Source: Candidatus Levybacteria bacterium RIFCSPLOWO2_01_FULL_38_21 (GTDB taxonomy: Bacteria; Patescibacteriota; Microgenomatia; Levybacterales; UBA12049). Taken from it: DNA of 50,274 bases. Of this stretch, positions 18,050 through 26,992 are shown in pieces. Where the stretch lies: NCBI GenBank assembly GCA_001782475.1, contig MFOT01000007.1, forward strand, positions 1 to 50,274, in the 5' to 3' direction. The translations under genes were made by a program, and so were the position numbers. The notes below the pieces were generated by a model that was not told the origin of the DNA, searched no databases, and worked only from the letters and a program-made list of their open reading frames with translations. Positions within the stretch are counted from its first letter, which is position 1. Every line of letters starts with the position of its first letter.

Positions 18050-18499
18050 ATGAAATGTCCTTATTGCGGATTATCCGAAATAGAAGTTGTAGAAACCAGA
18101 GATAGCGAAGATTTAGAAACTATTAGAAGAAGAAGAGAATGTCTAAAATGCGGGAAAAGGTTTACTACATACGAAAGAGTTGAAAACATAAATCTGGTGG
18201 TTATAAAAAAGGACAGTAGAAGAGAACAGTTTGACAGAGATAAGTTAAAAAGAGGAATAATAAGATCTTGTGAGAAAACAAAAGTCTCGATGGAGGATAT
18301 CGAAAGAATAGTAACGGAAGTTGAAAGAGAATTAAGAGGTGCGGATTCAGTTGAAGTTGATAGCAAAAAAATAGGGCAAATGGTTGCGGCAAGACTTAAA
18401 AAAATAGATAAGGTAGCATATATCAGATTTTCAAGTGTTTTTAAAAGATTCGTAGATGTTGAGGATTTTGAGAAGGAAGTAAAAAGACTAATAAAATGA
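18050..18499 (+). CDS. nrdR: Transcriptional repressor NrdR
   Basis: MKCPYCGLSEIEVVETRDSEDLETIRRRRECLKCGKRFTTYERVE...VIKKDSRREQFDRDKL; zinc ribbon plus ATP-cone. Confidence 0.96.
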   Translation: MKCPYCGLSEIEVVETRDSEDLETIRRRRECLKCGKRFTTYERVENINLVVIKKDSRREQFDRDKLKRGIIRSCEKTKVSMEDIERIVTEVERELRGADSVEVDSKKIGQMVAARLKKIDKVAYIRFSSVFKRFVDVEDFEKEVKRLIK

Positions 18500-18912
18500 A
18501 ACAATTAAAAACAGAAATTATTGCACTCTGCGATTATGCAAATGTGTCACGAGAAGGCAAGTTAAGTATCAATGGAATTTTTGACGAACTTAGAGTTCAG
18601 CAATTTCCAGGCGGAATAGCTCGCGCATTTTTTATAGCAACTGTTAGTGGAACTCCATCCACCAGTTATAAATTGACTCTGAAAATTGAACCATCTAAGG
18701 GACTCGTAAATCAACCGAATGAGTTCACTTTAGGTGCCTTTACAGCGCCTAATGGGAAAAATAATCTAATTGTAGAACTTATTAATCTAGGATTTAAGGA
18801 AAAAGGCGATTACAGATTTATCCTGTATGAAGGAAAACAAGAAATTGGCTCAACTTTATTAAAAGTTATGCGTCAACAACAAGAGCATAACGATATAAAA
18901 TTACCAAATTAA
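18496..18912 (+). CDS. DUF6941-like protein
   Basis: TEIIALCDYANVSREGKLSINGIFDELRVQQFPG; ATGA overlap with nrdR stop. Confidence 0.7.
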   Translation: MKQLKTEIIALCDYANVSREGKLSINGIFDELRVQQFPGGIARAFFIATVSGTPSTSYKLTLKIEPSKGLVNQPNEFTLGAFTAPNGKNNLIVELINLGFKEKGDYRFILYEGKQEIGSTLLKVMRQQQEHNDIKLPN

Positions 18913-18914
18913 TT

Positions 18915-21377
18915 ATGAAACTTGATGGAATAAGGAATAAAGTATTTTTGGATAGATATGCTTTAAAGGGAGTTAAGGGAGAGTTGCTTGAGAAATCTCC
19001 TGAGGAAATGTGGAAAAGAGTAGCAAGGGGTATTGCCGAAAATGAAAAGAAAATTAAAAGAGCTTATTGGAAACAAAAATTTTATAGTGTAATGAAAGAC
19101 TTCAAGTTTGTTCCCGGCGGAAGAATCCTCTCCGGTGCGGGAACAGATTATGAGGTGACCTATTTCAACTGCTTTGTTATTCCATCTCCAAAAGATTCAA
19201 GAGAGGGAATTTTAGAATCCTTAAAACAGCTGGTAGAGATTCAATCAAGATCAGGGGGAGTTGGTCTTAATCTTTCATCTCTAAGACCAAGGGGTGCCCG
19301 TGTTAAAAAAGTAAATGGAACATCCTCCGGTCCTGTAACTTGGGCAGGATTATTTTCATACGCAACCCATGATGTTGTCCAGCAAGGGGGAACAAGACGA
19401 GGAGCAACTATGCTTATGCTTTGGGACTGGCATCCGGATATTGAAGAATTTATAACTGTAAAACAGGACCTCTCCAAAATAAACGGAGCAAATCTTTCCG
19501 TTTGTATCTCCGATAGTTTTATGGAAGCGGTTAAAAAAGACAGCGATTGGGATTTGGTTTATCCGGACTTAGATGATCCTAAATACGATGCAAAATGGAA
19601 CGGAGAAATAGATGAGTGGAAAAAACTAGGCGGAAAAATAAAAGTTTATAAAATTGTAAAAGCCCGATATCTTTGGAATCTAATCTGCGAAGCTGCCTGG
19701 AGAAGTGCTGAGCCTGGGCTTCATTTTCTTCAAAGGTCAAATAAAAGAAGCAACACCTGGTATTTTGAAAAACTAATCGCCACAAATCCCTGCGGAGAAC
19801 AACCCCTTGGTGCTTGGGCTGTTTGTAATCTCGGTGCAATGAATTTGGCGGCCTATGTTAAAAATGAAAAATTCGATTATGAGAGCTTTTCGGAAGATGT
19901 AAAAGTTGCAATAAGATTCTTAGACAACGTTATAGATAAAACTTATCACTTCTTTAAACAGAACGAAAAAGTAGCCAAAGACATCAGAAGAACCGGACTT
20001 GGCATTATGGGCTTGGGAGATGCGCTTATTAAAATGAAAGTACGCTACGGATCAGATGAATCTCTTAAGATTATAGATAAAATTTTTGAGACTTTAAGAA
20101 ATAGCGCCTATGATGCATCTTCTGATATTGCAAAAGAAAAAGGAGCATTCCCAAAGTTCAATAAAGCAAAGTATTTGGAAGGTTACCATATTAAAGAGTT
20201 GACACCAGAAATTCAAAAAAAGATTGCAAAGCAGGGCATAAGAAATGCTGTTCTTTTAACTATTGCACCAACTGGAACAACTTCGCTTCTTTCGGGAGTG
20301 ACATCGGGGATTGAGCCGGTTTATGAATTCACCTTTATAAGGCGGGATAGAACCGGAGAGCACATTATGTATCATCCGTTTTTTGAAGAGTGGAAAAAAG
20401 AGAACCCTTCGGCAGGCTCAGGGCAAGTCCCGGATAGGCCTGATTATTTTGTCTGCGCAAATGATCTGACTCCACCTGAGCATGCGCAAGTTCAGGCAGT
20501 TGCGCAAAAATATGTAGATGCATCTATTTCAAAAACAGTGAATGCTCCAAACTCTCACACAGTCGAGGATGTAAAAACACTTTATATGGCAGCTTATGAC
20601 TTAGGACTTAAAGGGGTAACTTATATGAGAGATGGAAGTCGAGAGGGAGTTCTTTCAAGGGTTGAAGATAAAAAAGATCCTTCGGCAAGCTCAGGACAAG
20701 AGAAAATTACCAAACCGGTTATTCCACGCCCCATGCAGCTTGAAGGAGTGACTTATCAAATTCAAACACCTGTTGGAAAAACATACATTACTATTAATCA
20801 TAACGAGAACAAAGAGCCGTTTGAGGTTTTTATTACTATTGGAAAGTCAGGCTCTGATGTTGCGGCAATGGCAGATGCATTAGGCAGAATTATTTCCGTA
20901 AACCTTCGTCTCTTAGGAGGACTTTCTCCAAGAGAAAAAATAAGGGAGATTGTAGCCCAGCTTGCAGGAATTGGCGGAGCAAGAAGTGTCGGGTTTGGAA
21001 AAGATAAGGTGAGATCTTTACCAGACGGTGTTGCAAAAATACTTGCAATGCATTTTGGTTTCGCCGTAAATGGACAGGTTGAGGATAAAAATACTCAGGC
21101 CAATGGACAAGTCCAGCCCCAAGTATTAGCAAATGGGAACGGACCCTTTAATGGAAAAGCAGAAATTAAAACAGAAAACGAAAAAACCCCTGGGGTTGTT
21201 GAGATGCAACAGCTGGCACTGGTTGGAAAAGGAAGCGGACTTATGGCAGAAGACAGTAGTCCGTATGAGATAGCTGGAACAAGCCTTTATGATCTTTGTC
21301 CTGAATGCGGGGCGGGGAGTCTGGCATATGAGGAAGGATGCAGAAAATGCTACAGTTGTGGTTATTCAGAGTGCTAA
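18915..21377 (+). CDS. nrdJ: Vitamin B12-dependent (class II) ribonucleoside-diphosphate reductase
   Basis: 820 aa; FVPGGRILSGAGT, NCFVIPSP, RSGGVGLNLSSLRPRGA, NPCGEQPLGAWAVCNLGAMNL, LLTIAPTGTTSLLSGVTSGIEP, C-terminal CPECG...CRKCYSCGYSEC. Confidence 0.97.
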   Translation: MKLDGIRNKVFLDRYALKGVKGELLEKSPEEMWKRVARGIAENEKKIKRAYWKQKFYSVMKDFKFVPGGRILSGAGTDYEVTYFNCFVIPSPKDSREGILESLKQLVEIQSRSGGVGLNLSSLRPRGARVKKVNGTSSGPVTWAGLFSYATHDVVQQGGTRRGATMLMLWDWHPDIEEFITVKQDLSKINGANLSVCISDSFMEAVKKDSDWDLVYPDLDDPKYDAKWNGEIDEWKKLGGKIKVYKIVKARYLWNLICEAAWRSAEPGLHFLQRSNKRSNTWYFEKLIATNPCGEQPLGAWAVCNLGAMNLAAYVKNEKFDYESFSEDVKVAIRFLDNVIDKTYHFFKQNEKVAKDIRRTGLGIMGLGDALIKMKVRYGSDESLKIIDKIFETLRNSAYDASSDIAKEKGAFPKFNKAKYLEGYHIKELTPEIQKKIAKQGIRNAVLLTIAPTGTTSLLSGVTSGIEPVYEFTFIRRDRTGEHIMYHPFFEEWKKENPSAGSGQVPDRPDYFVCANDLTPPEHAQVQAVAQKYVDASISKTVNAPNSHTVEDVKTLYMAAYDLGLKGVTYMRDGSREGVLSRVEDKKDPSASSGQEKITKPVIPRPMQLEGVTYQIQTPVGKTYITINHNENKEPFEVFITIGKSGSDVAAMADALGRIISVNLRLLGGLSPREKIREIVAQLAGIGGARSVGFGKDKVRSLPDGVAKILAMHFGFAVNGQVEDKNTQANGQVQPQVLANGNGPFNGKAEIKTENEKTPGVVEMQQLALVGKGSGLMAEDSSPYEIAGTSLYDLCPECGAGSLAYEEGCRKCYSCGYSEC

Positions 21378-21383
21378 CCAGCA

Positions 21384-21415
21384 ACTAGCAACTAGTTTCT
21401 AGTGACTAGTTTTTG
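21384..21415 (+). terminator. Candidate intrinsic terminator after nrdJ
   Basis: AACTAGCAACTAG-ttt-CTAGTGACTAGTT followed by T-run; 13-bp stem with 2 mismatched positions. Confidence 0.5.
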
Positions 21416-21417
21416 AC

Positions 21418-21520
21418 AATTAAATTTGGAGTTCCGAAGTCTTTGAAAATAAGACACTGTGCCGCAACCGTTAGAGTCGGGTCGAAGGCTCCAAGCTCAA
21501 ATTCCTCCTTCGAGCAAAGG
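21418..21520 (+). ncRNA. Candidate cobalamin riboswitch
   Basis: GTCTT-tgaaaat-AAGAC hairpin, then ACTGTGCCGCAACCGTTAG core and AAGCTCAAATTCCTCCTTCG, matching the order of conserved blocks of cobalamin riboswitches (GGTGaAAnTCC; CTGTgCCgCAACnGT; AGTCaGAAy-CCtgCC). TTGGAG/CTCCAA and TCGAAGG/CCTTCGA helices available. Confidence 0.68.
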
Positions 21521-21537
21521 AAAAAGAAACAACTTTT

Positions 21538-21564
21538 AACCTTCTTGATCGAGAAGGTTTTTTT
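21538..21564 (+). terminator. Intrinsic terminator downstream of riboswitch candidate
   Basis: AACCTTCT-tgatcg-AGAAGGTT then TTTTT. Confidence 0.88.
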
Positions 21565-21617
21565 ATGCTTCGACAAGCTCAGCATAGCCCGAAGCATAGT
21601 GAGCAAGGAGTCGAACT

Positions 21618-22148
21618 ATGCCAATTTATACAAAAGCAGGGGATAAAGGACAAACAGGACTTTTTTCTGGAAAAAGAGTTTCAAAAGCAAACCCTCGGAT
21701 AGAGGCAATCGGTGCAGTGGATGAATTAAACAGCACGATAGGGTTCGCCCTATCGCAAATCCGAAATCCGAAATCCGAAATCCGAAAAGAATTAATAAAG
21801 ATTCAAAATGATCTATTTGAAATCGGCGCTGCGTTGGCAAATCCCAAACAGAAGATTAATCTTTCAAATAGAACAAAGGAATTCGAGAATATGATTGATA
21901 AAATGACTAAAGAATTGCCTCCGCTTTTTAACTTTGTTCTTCCTGGAGGAGGAATGGTAGGTTCATCTTTGCATATCGCAAGAACAGTTTGCCGTCGAAC
22001 GGAAAGAAGAATTGTTGAGTTATCTAAAAAAGAAAAAGTTCAAGGCGACCTCATTATTTATATAAATAGACTTTCCGATCTTTTTTTAACTATGTCAAGA
22101 TATATAAATTATAAAGAAAAACGGAAAGAGATTATTTGGAAAACCTAG
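21618..22148 (+). CDS. ATP:cob(I)alamin adenosyltransferase (PduO-type)
   Basis: MPIYTKAGDKGQTGLFSGKRVSK...EAIGAVDELNSTIGFAL...FVLPGGGMVGSSLHIARTVCRRTERRIVEL. Confidence 0.95.
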   Translation: MPIYTKAGDKGQTGLFSGKRVSKANPRIEAIGAVDELNSTIGFALSQIRNPKSEIRKELIKIQNDLFEIGAALANPKQKINLSNRTKEFENMIDKMTKELPPLFNFVLPGGGMVGSSLHIARTVCRRTERRIVELSKKEKVQGDLIIYINRLSDLFLTMSRYINYKEKRKEIIWKT

Positions 22149-22160
22149 AGAGGAATTTTT

Positions 22161-23282
22161 ATGAGAACAGAAGCATATACAGTAGGTTTTGATACAAAAA
22201 ATTATCATGCGCCAATGCCTGATAATTATTCGCAAGATGAGATTTATCGAAGAAGAGAAAGCAATATTGGTAATAATATAATAAGATATTTAGGCGAATA
22301 TAGACTGGGAGTAAAGTATGATGAGTTTCATTATAATCTTGAGCAAGATGCTGAAAGTGGCGACTTTTTTCTTTCATCTCCCCACGCAGATCCAGGACCC
22401 ATATTAAATATCTATAGAAAGGCAATTAGTTACAAAGAAGAAAGAGGACTTCCGGTAGATAGAGAAGTAGCAGAATGTTTAGGATTCCAAAAACTGCAAG
22501 GAGGACTTGCAGATGCTCAAGAAGGAACATTAATTTTATGGGTTAGTCCTCCTGGACCAAAGGCTGATGGATATGGGGATCACAGTTTTACATTTATTGG
22601 GCAAGTAGTAAAAGACTCAGATGGAGGAAAAAGATTAAGAGTGATTCCTTACAGAAATGTTTTATCTTTGGAGGAGCATAAAAACTATTTGAAATATTTC
22701 AATGAAGATGCCCAACACTATGATAAAGATACAGACTTCCTAGCAAATCCAGTTGTCATTGAGCAATCAGAATCTATTCAAACACCAGACGACATAATAA
22801 GTTTTATCGGAGAGACTGAAAGGTTCAATATTGAATGGCGTAATAAGCTTACCCCCTTAATAATGCCTTTGGTAGGGGGATTTATACAGCTTGTTAGGGA
22901 AAAGGCATCGGATAAAGATTTGCTAAAAGCAAGACATGCAATTGAAAACTTTGTATTAGAGAAAAAAGATTACATCTTAGACAGGGACAGGAGTCCTCAG
23001 TTAGTTTTTGAAAACCAACCTCGGGAAGTTTTCGAAAGGTATGGAAACACTACTCCGCCAATTGTTGGCGGAAGCTGTGGGTTTAGCGCGAGCGGAGAGG
23101 ACAGTTCTATTTTGAGCATTAATCTTAAAGATAAATATGGACCAAGAATTTTTAGTTGTCCGGAGTGTGGAAAGACCAATATAAGACCCGAAAACGAACT
23201 CCTTTCCAATTGTCAGCATTGCGGCAGCGATAAAGTTTCCTGCTGTGATGTTGATAAATCTTCTTTTGTTCTTGCTGCATAA
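22161..23282 (+). CDS. Hypothetical protein with C-terminal zinc ribbon
   Basis: 373 aa; C-term FSCPECGKTNIRPENELLSNCQHCGSDKVSCCD. Confidence 0.75.
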   Translation: MRTEAYTVGFDTKNYHAPMPDNYSQDEIYRRRESNIGNNIIRYLGEYRLGVKYDEFHYNLEQDAESGDFFLSSPHADPGPILNIYRKAISYKEERGLPVDREVAECLGFQKLQGGLADAQEGTLILWVSPPGPKADGYGDHSFTFIGQVVKDSDGGKRLRVIPYRNVLSLEEHKNYLKYFNEDAQHYDKDTDFLANPVVIEQSESIQTPDDIISFIGETERFNIEWRNKLTPLIMPLVGGFIQLVREKASDKDLLKARHAIENFVLEKKDYILDRDRSPQLVFENQPREVFERYGNTTPPIVGGSCGFSASGEDSSILSINLKDKYGPRIFSCPECGKTNIRPENELLSNCQHCGSDKVSCCDVDKSSFVLAA

Positions 23283-23341
23283 AGAACTTGTTAGGCAAAT
23301 ATAATGACACGTTTCCTAATTCGTGCTATCATGAATTAGAT

Positions 23342-23776
23342 ATGGATCCGACTAAAGATCAAACAGATCAACCGACAGTTGTCCCTCCTAATCAGGATGT
23401 AGTTTCACCCATTGCTCCATCTGTTGGCGGCCCTTCTAAAGAAGTAGAACCGCCATCGCATGACTTGATAAGCTCATCCGAAAAAAGACCGGAAATTTCT
23501 GCCGAATTAGCAGAAATAGGAGTAAAAGAAGTTTCGGAAACTCCACAGTTGACTCAAGAACATACGGAAGCTGGGATAAGAGTTTCCCAAAGGCCGGTAG
23601 AGCCAGTAACAACTTCCGTGCCAGTAAGTTTTAAATCACCACTCACCCAAGCGGAAATGGCCATAGCTAAAAAAAGTAGGATCTCGGATGCGATTCACTG
23701 GCTTGCAGCAACAATATTAAGGCAAGTTAAAAGATCAAGATTTGATCAGAAGCAATCTTTGCCGAAACCGATATGA
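23342..23776 (+). CDS. Hypothetical Pro/Ser-rich protein
   Basis: ATG 23342 preferred over track start 23288; ATGACA(-35)-N17-TATCAT-N9-ATG upstream; stop overlaps the next ORF start. Confidence 0.6.
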   Translation: MDPTKDQTDQPTVVPPNQDVVSPIAPSVGGPSKEVEPPSHDLISSSEKRPEISAELAEIGVKEVSETPQLTQEHTEAGIRVSQRPVEPVTTSVPVSFKSPLTQAEMAIAKKSRISDAIHWLAATILRQVKRSRFDQKQSLPKPI

Positions 23777-26151
23777 CGTTAGAGACATTTTCACCTGCAA
23801 ATATAATAAATTTCTTTGTCCTATTCTTTCTGGGCATTTTTTCCGCAATTTTAATATTACTTTTGATTTTTCTTTTGGGGTACGGACTTATTCTTTGGTT
23901 TAGAAACAGAAATAGGGAAAAAGAATCTTTAGACTCAACTCTTCTTGAAGTTTCAATGCCGCGGGATAACGAAATTAAAATTGATGCCGCAGAACAAATG
24001 TTTGCAAGCTTTGCGTCACTTCGAAAAGGAAACAGATTGTCTTTTTTAAATTCTCAGCCGCATATTTCTTTTGAGATCGTTGGAATGCCTGAGGATATCC
24101 GTTTTTACGTGAATACCCCAAATAAAATTAAAGATTTTGTAGAAAAACAAATTAACGGCGCATATCCTGAGGCAGACATAAAAGAGGTAGAACAATCTCT
24201 TTTTACAAAAGAGGGCTATTCTATTGGAAATGAGTATAATATTTTTCCAAGAGAAGGTAAGGTCGCATTTACCAGTTTAAGACTTAAATTCTCAAATTAT
24301 ATGCCTATTAAGGTATTTAAAGACTTACCAACAGATCCTCTTTCCTCGCTTACCTCTGTTTTGGCAAAAATGGCTCACGGCGAAGGCGCCGCTATTCAAA
24401 TAATGCTTAGTCCTTCGGATTCCAGATGGAAAAAACAGGGCAGAACTTACATTTCAAAAATAAAAAAGGCTGAATCAAATCCCGAAACCGCAAAATACTC
24501 AGCAGACCCCAAGGAACTTGAAGGAATAGAGAATAAAATCGGAAAACCGGGGTTTAGTATTGTTATAAGAATAGTAGTTTCTTCGGTAACTTCAGAAGCT
24601 GCCCAAGCCCATTTAAATAATATTGTAAACAGCTTTAGTCAGTTTGACGGATTAAATTCATTTACGAGAAATTCACACAGATTCAAGGGCCTTTTTATGC
24701 ATGATTTTATCTACAGATATATGCCAATAAGAGGTCAAACCTCTGTTTTAACAAGCGAGGAGCTGACAACTATATTCCACTTTCCCAATAAAAGCGTTGA
24801 AACTCCTCATATACACTGGGTTACTGCAAAAAGAGCACCAGCTCCTATACAAATTTCACAATCCGGGCTTTTTCTTGGGAAAAGTAAATATAGAGGAATA
24901 GAAAAGCCTATTTATATTGATCTTGATGATCGAAGGCGCCATATGTATGTAATTGGAAAGACAGGCACTGGTAAATCCGAATTTTTAAAAGCTATGATAA
25001 TGCAGGATATAAAAAACGGAGAAGGTCTTGCGGTTATAGATCCTCACGGAGATTTAATCGATGACGTACTGCGACTTACTCCTTCTAAAAGAGCAGAGGA
25101 TGTTATATTGTTTGATCCATCAGATACCCAAAGGCCCATGGGTTTAAATATGCTTGAGGCAAGAACTGAGGAGCAAAAACATTATATTGTCTCATCAATA
25201 ATTGGCTTGATGTATAAACTTTTTGACCCGCACCAAACAGGTATTATCGGCCCTCGGTTTGAACATGCAATAAGAAACGCGATGTTAACCGTGATGTATG
25301 AAAAAGGAAGCACATTTGTCGAGGTTGTAAGAGCTCTGACCGACGCATCTTATGTTCAGGAGATTTTGCCAAAAGTTCAGGATCCGATCATTAGACGTTA
25401 TTGGACAGATCAGATTGCTCAAACATCAGACTTTCATAAATCAGAAGTCTTAGATTATATTGTTTCAAAATTTGGAAGATTTGTAACGAATAAAACAATT
25501 AGAAATATTATTGGACAATCTTATAGCTCATTCGATTTTAGAAAAGTTATGGATGAGGGAAAAATTTTGTTAATTAATTTATCAAAAGGAAAGATAGGGG
25601 AGGAAAACTCAAATTTCCTAGGCCTTGTTCTTGTGCCGAAAATCTTAGTTGCCGCAATGTCCAGGCAGGATGTGCCGATTGATCAAAGGCGGGATTTCTT
25701 CTTATATGTTGATGAATTTCAAAACTTTGCAACACCGGATTTTGCCCAAATATTATCTGAAGCACGAAAATATAGACTTAATTTAATTGTTGCAAATCAG
25801 TTTATTGGGCAGATGGAAGAGGATGTTAAAAATGCAATATTTGGAAACGTAGGGTCAATTATTTCATTTAGAGTTGGTGTTACCGATGCAAATTATCTTC
25901 AGCACGAGTATCAGCCGGTTTTTACCGAGGCAGATTTGATAAATGTTGAAAGATTTAATACTTATGTTAAAACTATTGTAAAAGGTGAACCGGTTACACC
26001 TTTTTCTATGGATTTAACGCGCGATATGAGTGAAGAGAAAAAACTTATGAATCCAAGAGTCTCGGAGCTTATCCGCGAACTTTCAAGACTTAAGTACGGA
26101 AAAGATATCATGCAAGTTGAAGCGGAGATTGCAAAAAGAGCCAAATTATAA
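23773..26151 (+). CDS. Membrane-anchored VirD4/TraG/HerA-like ATPase (type IV coupling protein family)
   Basis: N-terminal TM; YVIGKTGTGKSEFLKAMIMQDI (Walker A), GLAVIDPHGDLIDDVL, FFLYVDEFQNFATPDFAQILSEARKYRLNLIVANQF. Confidence 0.88.
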   Translation: MTLETFSPANIINFFVLFFLGIFSAILILLLIFLLGYGLILWFRNRNREKESLDSTLLEVSMPRDNEIKIDAAEQMFASFASLRKGNRLSFLNSQPHISFEIVGMPEDIRFYVNTPNKIKDFVEKQINGAYPEADIKEVEQSLFTKEGYSIGNEYNIFPREGKVAFTSLRLKFSNYMPIKVFKDLPTDPLSSLTSVLAKMAHGEGAAIQIMLSPSDSRWKKQGRTYISKIKKAESNPETAKYSADPKELEGIENKIGKPGFSIVIRIVVSSVTSEAAQAHLNNIVNSFSQFDGLNSFTRNSHRFKGLFMHDFIYRYMPIRGQTSVLTSEELTTIFHFPNKSVETPHIHWVTAKRAPAPIQISQSGLFLGKSKYRGIEKPIYIDLDDRRRHMYVIGKTGTGKSEFLKAMIMQDIKNGEGLAVIDPHGDLIDDVLRLTPSKRAEDVILFDPSDTQRPMGLNMLEARTEEQKHYIVSSIIGLMYKLFDPHQTGIIGPRFEHAIRNAMLTVMYEKGSTFVEVVRALTDASYVQEILPKVQDPIIRRYWTDQIAQTSDFHKSEVLDYIVSKFGRFVTNKTIRNIIGQSYSSFDFRKVMDEGKILLINLSKGKIGEENSNFLGLVLVPKILVAAMSRQDVPIDQRRDFFLYVDEFQNFATPDFAQILSEARKYRLNLIVANQFIGQMEEDVKNAIFGNVGSIISFRVGVTDANYLQHEYQPVFTEADLINVERFNTYVKTIVKGEPVTPFSMDLTRDMSEEKKLMNPRVSELIRELSRLKYGKDIMQVEAEIAKRAKL

Positions 26152-26201
26152 TTCTTCCTTGCCCTCGGAGTTCTTCTTTGCTAAAATTAGCATGATTAGA
26201 A

Positions 26202-26274
26202 GGAGCTGTAGTTCACCGGTCAGAACGCGATCCTTATAAGATCGATGTAGATGGTTCGACTCCATCCAGCTCCA
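26202..26274 (+). tRNA. tRNA-Ile (anticodon UAU)
   Basis: GGAGCTG/CAGCTCC acceptor, GTTC/GAAC D stem, CGATC-CTTATAA-GATCG anticodon arm, GATGG-TTCGACT-CCATC T arm; no encoded CCA; promoter TTGCCC(26159)-N17-TAAAAT(26182). Confidence 0.9.
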
Positions 26275-26275
26275 C

Positions 26276-26992
26276 ATGGGAAAAAATGGTATGAAGAGTA
26301 AGGTGGTTTTGGCAGTTGGGGCACACCCCGATGATATAGAATTTGGAGCTTCTGGAACCATAGCAAAATGGGCGCAAGAGGGAGCAGAGTGTTATTATCT
26401 AATCTGTACAGACGGAAGCAGGGGATCCACAGATCCAAAGATGACTCATAAAAGACTTGTTCAGGTTAGAAGAAAGGAGCAGGAGGGAGCAGCAAAAATT
26501 TTGGGCCTTAAAAAGGTCTATTTCTTAGACTATACAGATACTCTTTTAACTGCAGACTACGCTCTAAGACGCGACATAGCAAAAATTATAAAAATCATAA
26601 AACCGGATATAGTGGTTACCATGGACCCAACTTTTTACTACTCCGAACAGTTTAATTTTATAAATCATACGGATCATAGAGCCGCAGCCCTGGCTACTAT
26701 GGATGCATGTTACCCCTTGGCTCGGGACAGATTAACATTTCCTGAACATGAAAAAGAGGGCTTAACGCCACATCGCGTCGAGGAGATTTGGTTTATTGGT
26801 TTTGATAAAACTAATTTGCTGATAGATATTACAGACACTTTTGTTAAAAAAATTGAAGCTATTACTATGCACAAGAGTCAATTTGAAAACATGGAGCATG
26901 TTATAAAAAGAGTAGAGGAGAGAGCAAGATATTTCGGAATTACAAAGGGTTGTAAATACGCAGAAAACTTCGTTCGGGTTGAGCTTTTTTAA
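26276..26992 (+). CDS. LmbE/PIG-L family deacetylase
   Basis: VVLAVGAHPDDIEFGASGTIAKWAQEGAECYYLICTDGSRG...HTDHRAAALATMDACYP. Alternative start 26291. Confidence 0.93.
   Translation: MGKNGMKSKVVLAVGAHPDDIEFGASGTIAKWAQEGAECYYLICTDGSRGSTDPKMTHKRLVQVRRKEQEGAAKILGLKKVYFLDYTDTLLTADYALRRDIAKIIKIIKPDIVVTMDPTFYYSEQFNFINHTDHRAAALATMDACYPLARDRLTFPEHEKEGLTPHRVEEIWFIGFDKTNLLIDITDTFVKKIEAITMHKSQFENMEHVIKRVEERARYFGITKGCKYAENFVRVELF

Noticed and set aside
18061-18504. 147-aa minus-strand ORF opposite nrdR
   Set aside because: Fully antisense to a confident nrdR; composition typical of antisense of Lys/Glu/Arg-rich coding.
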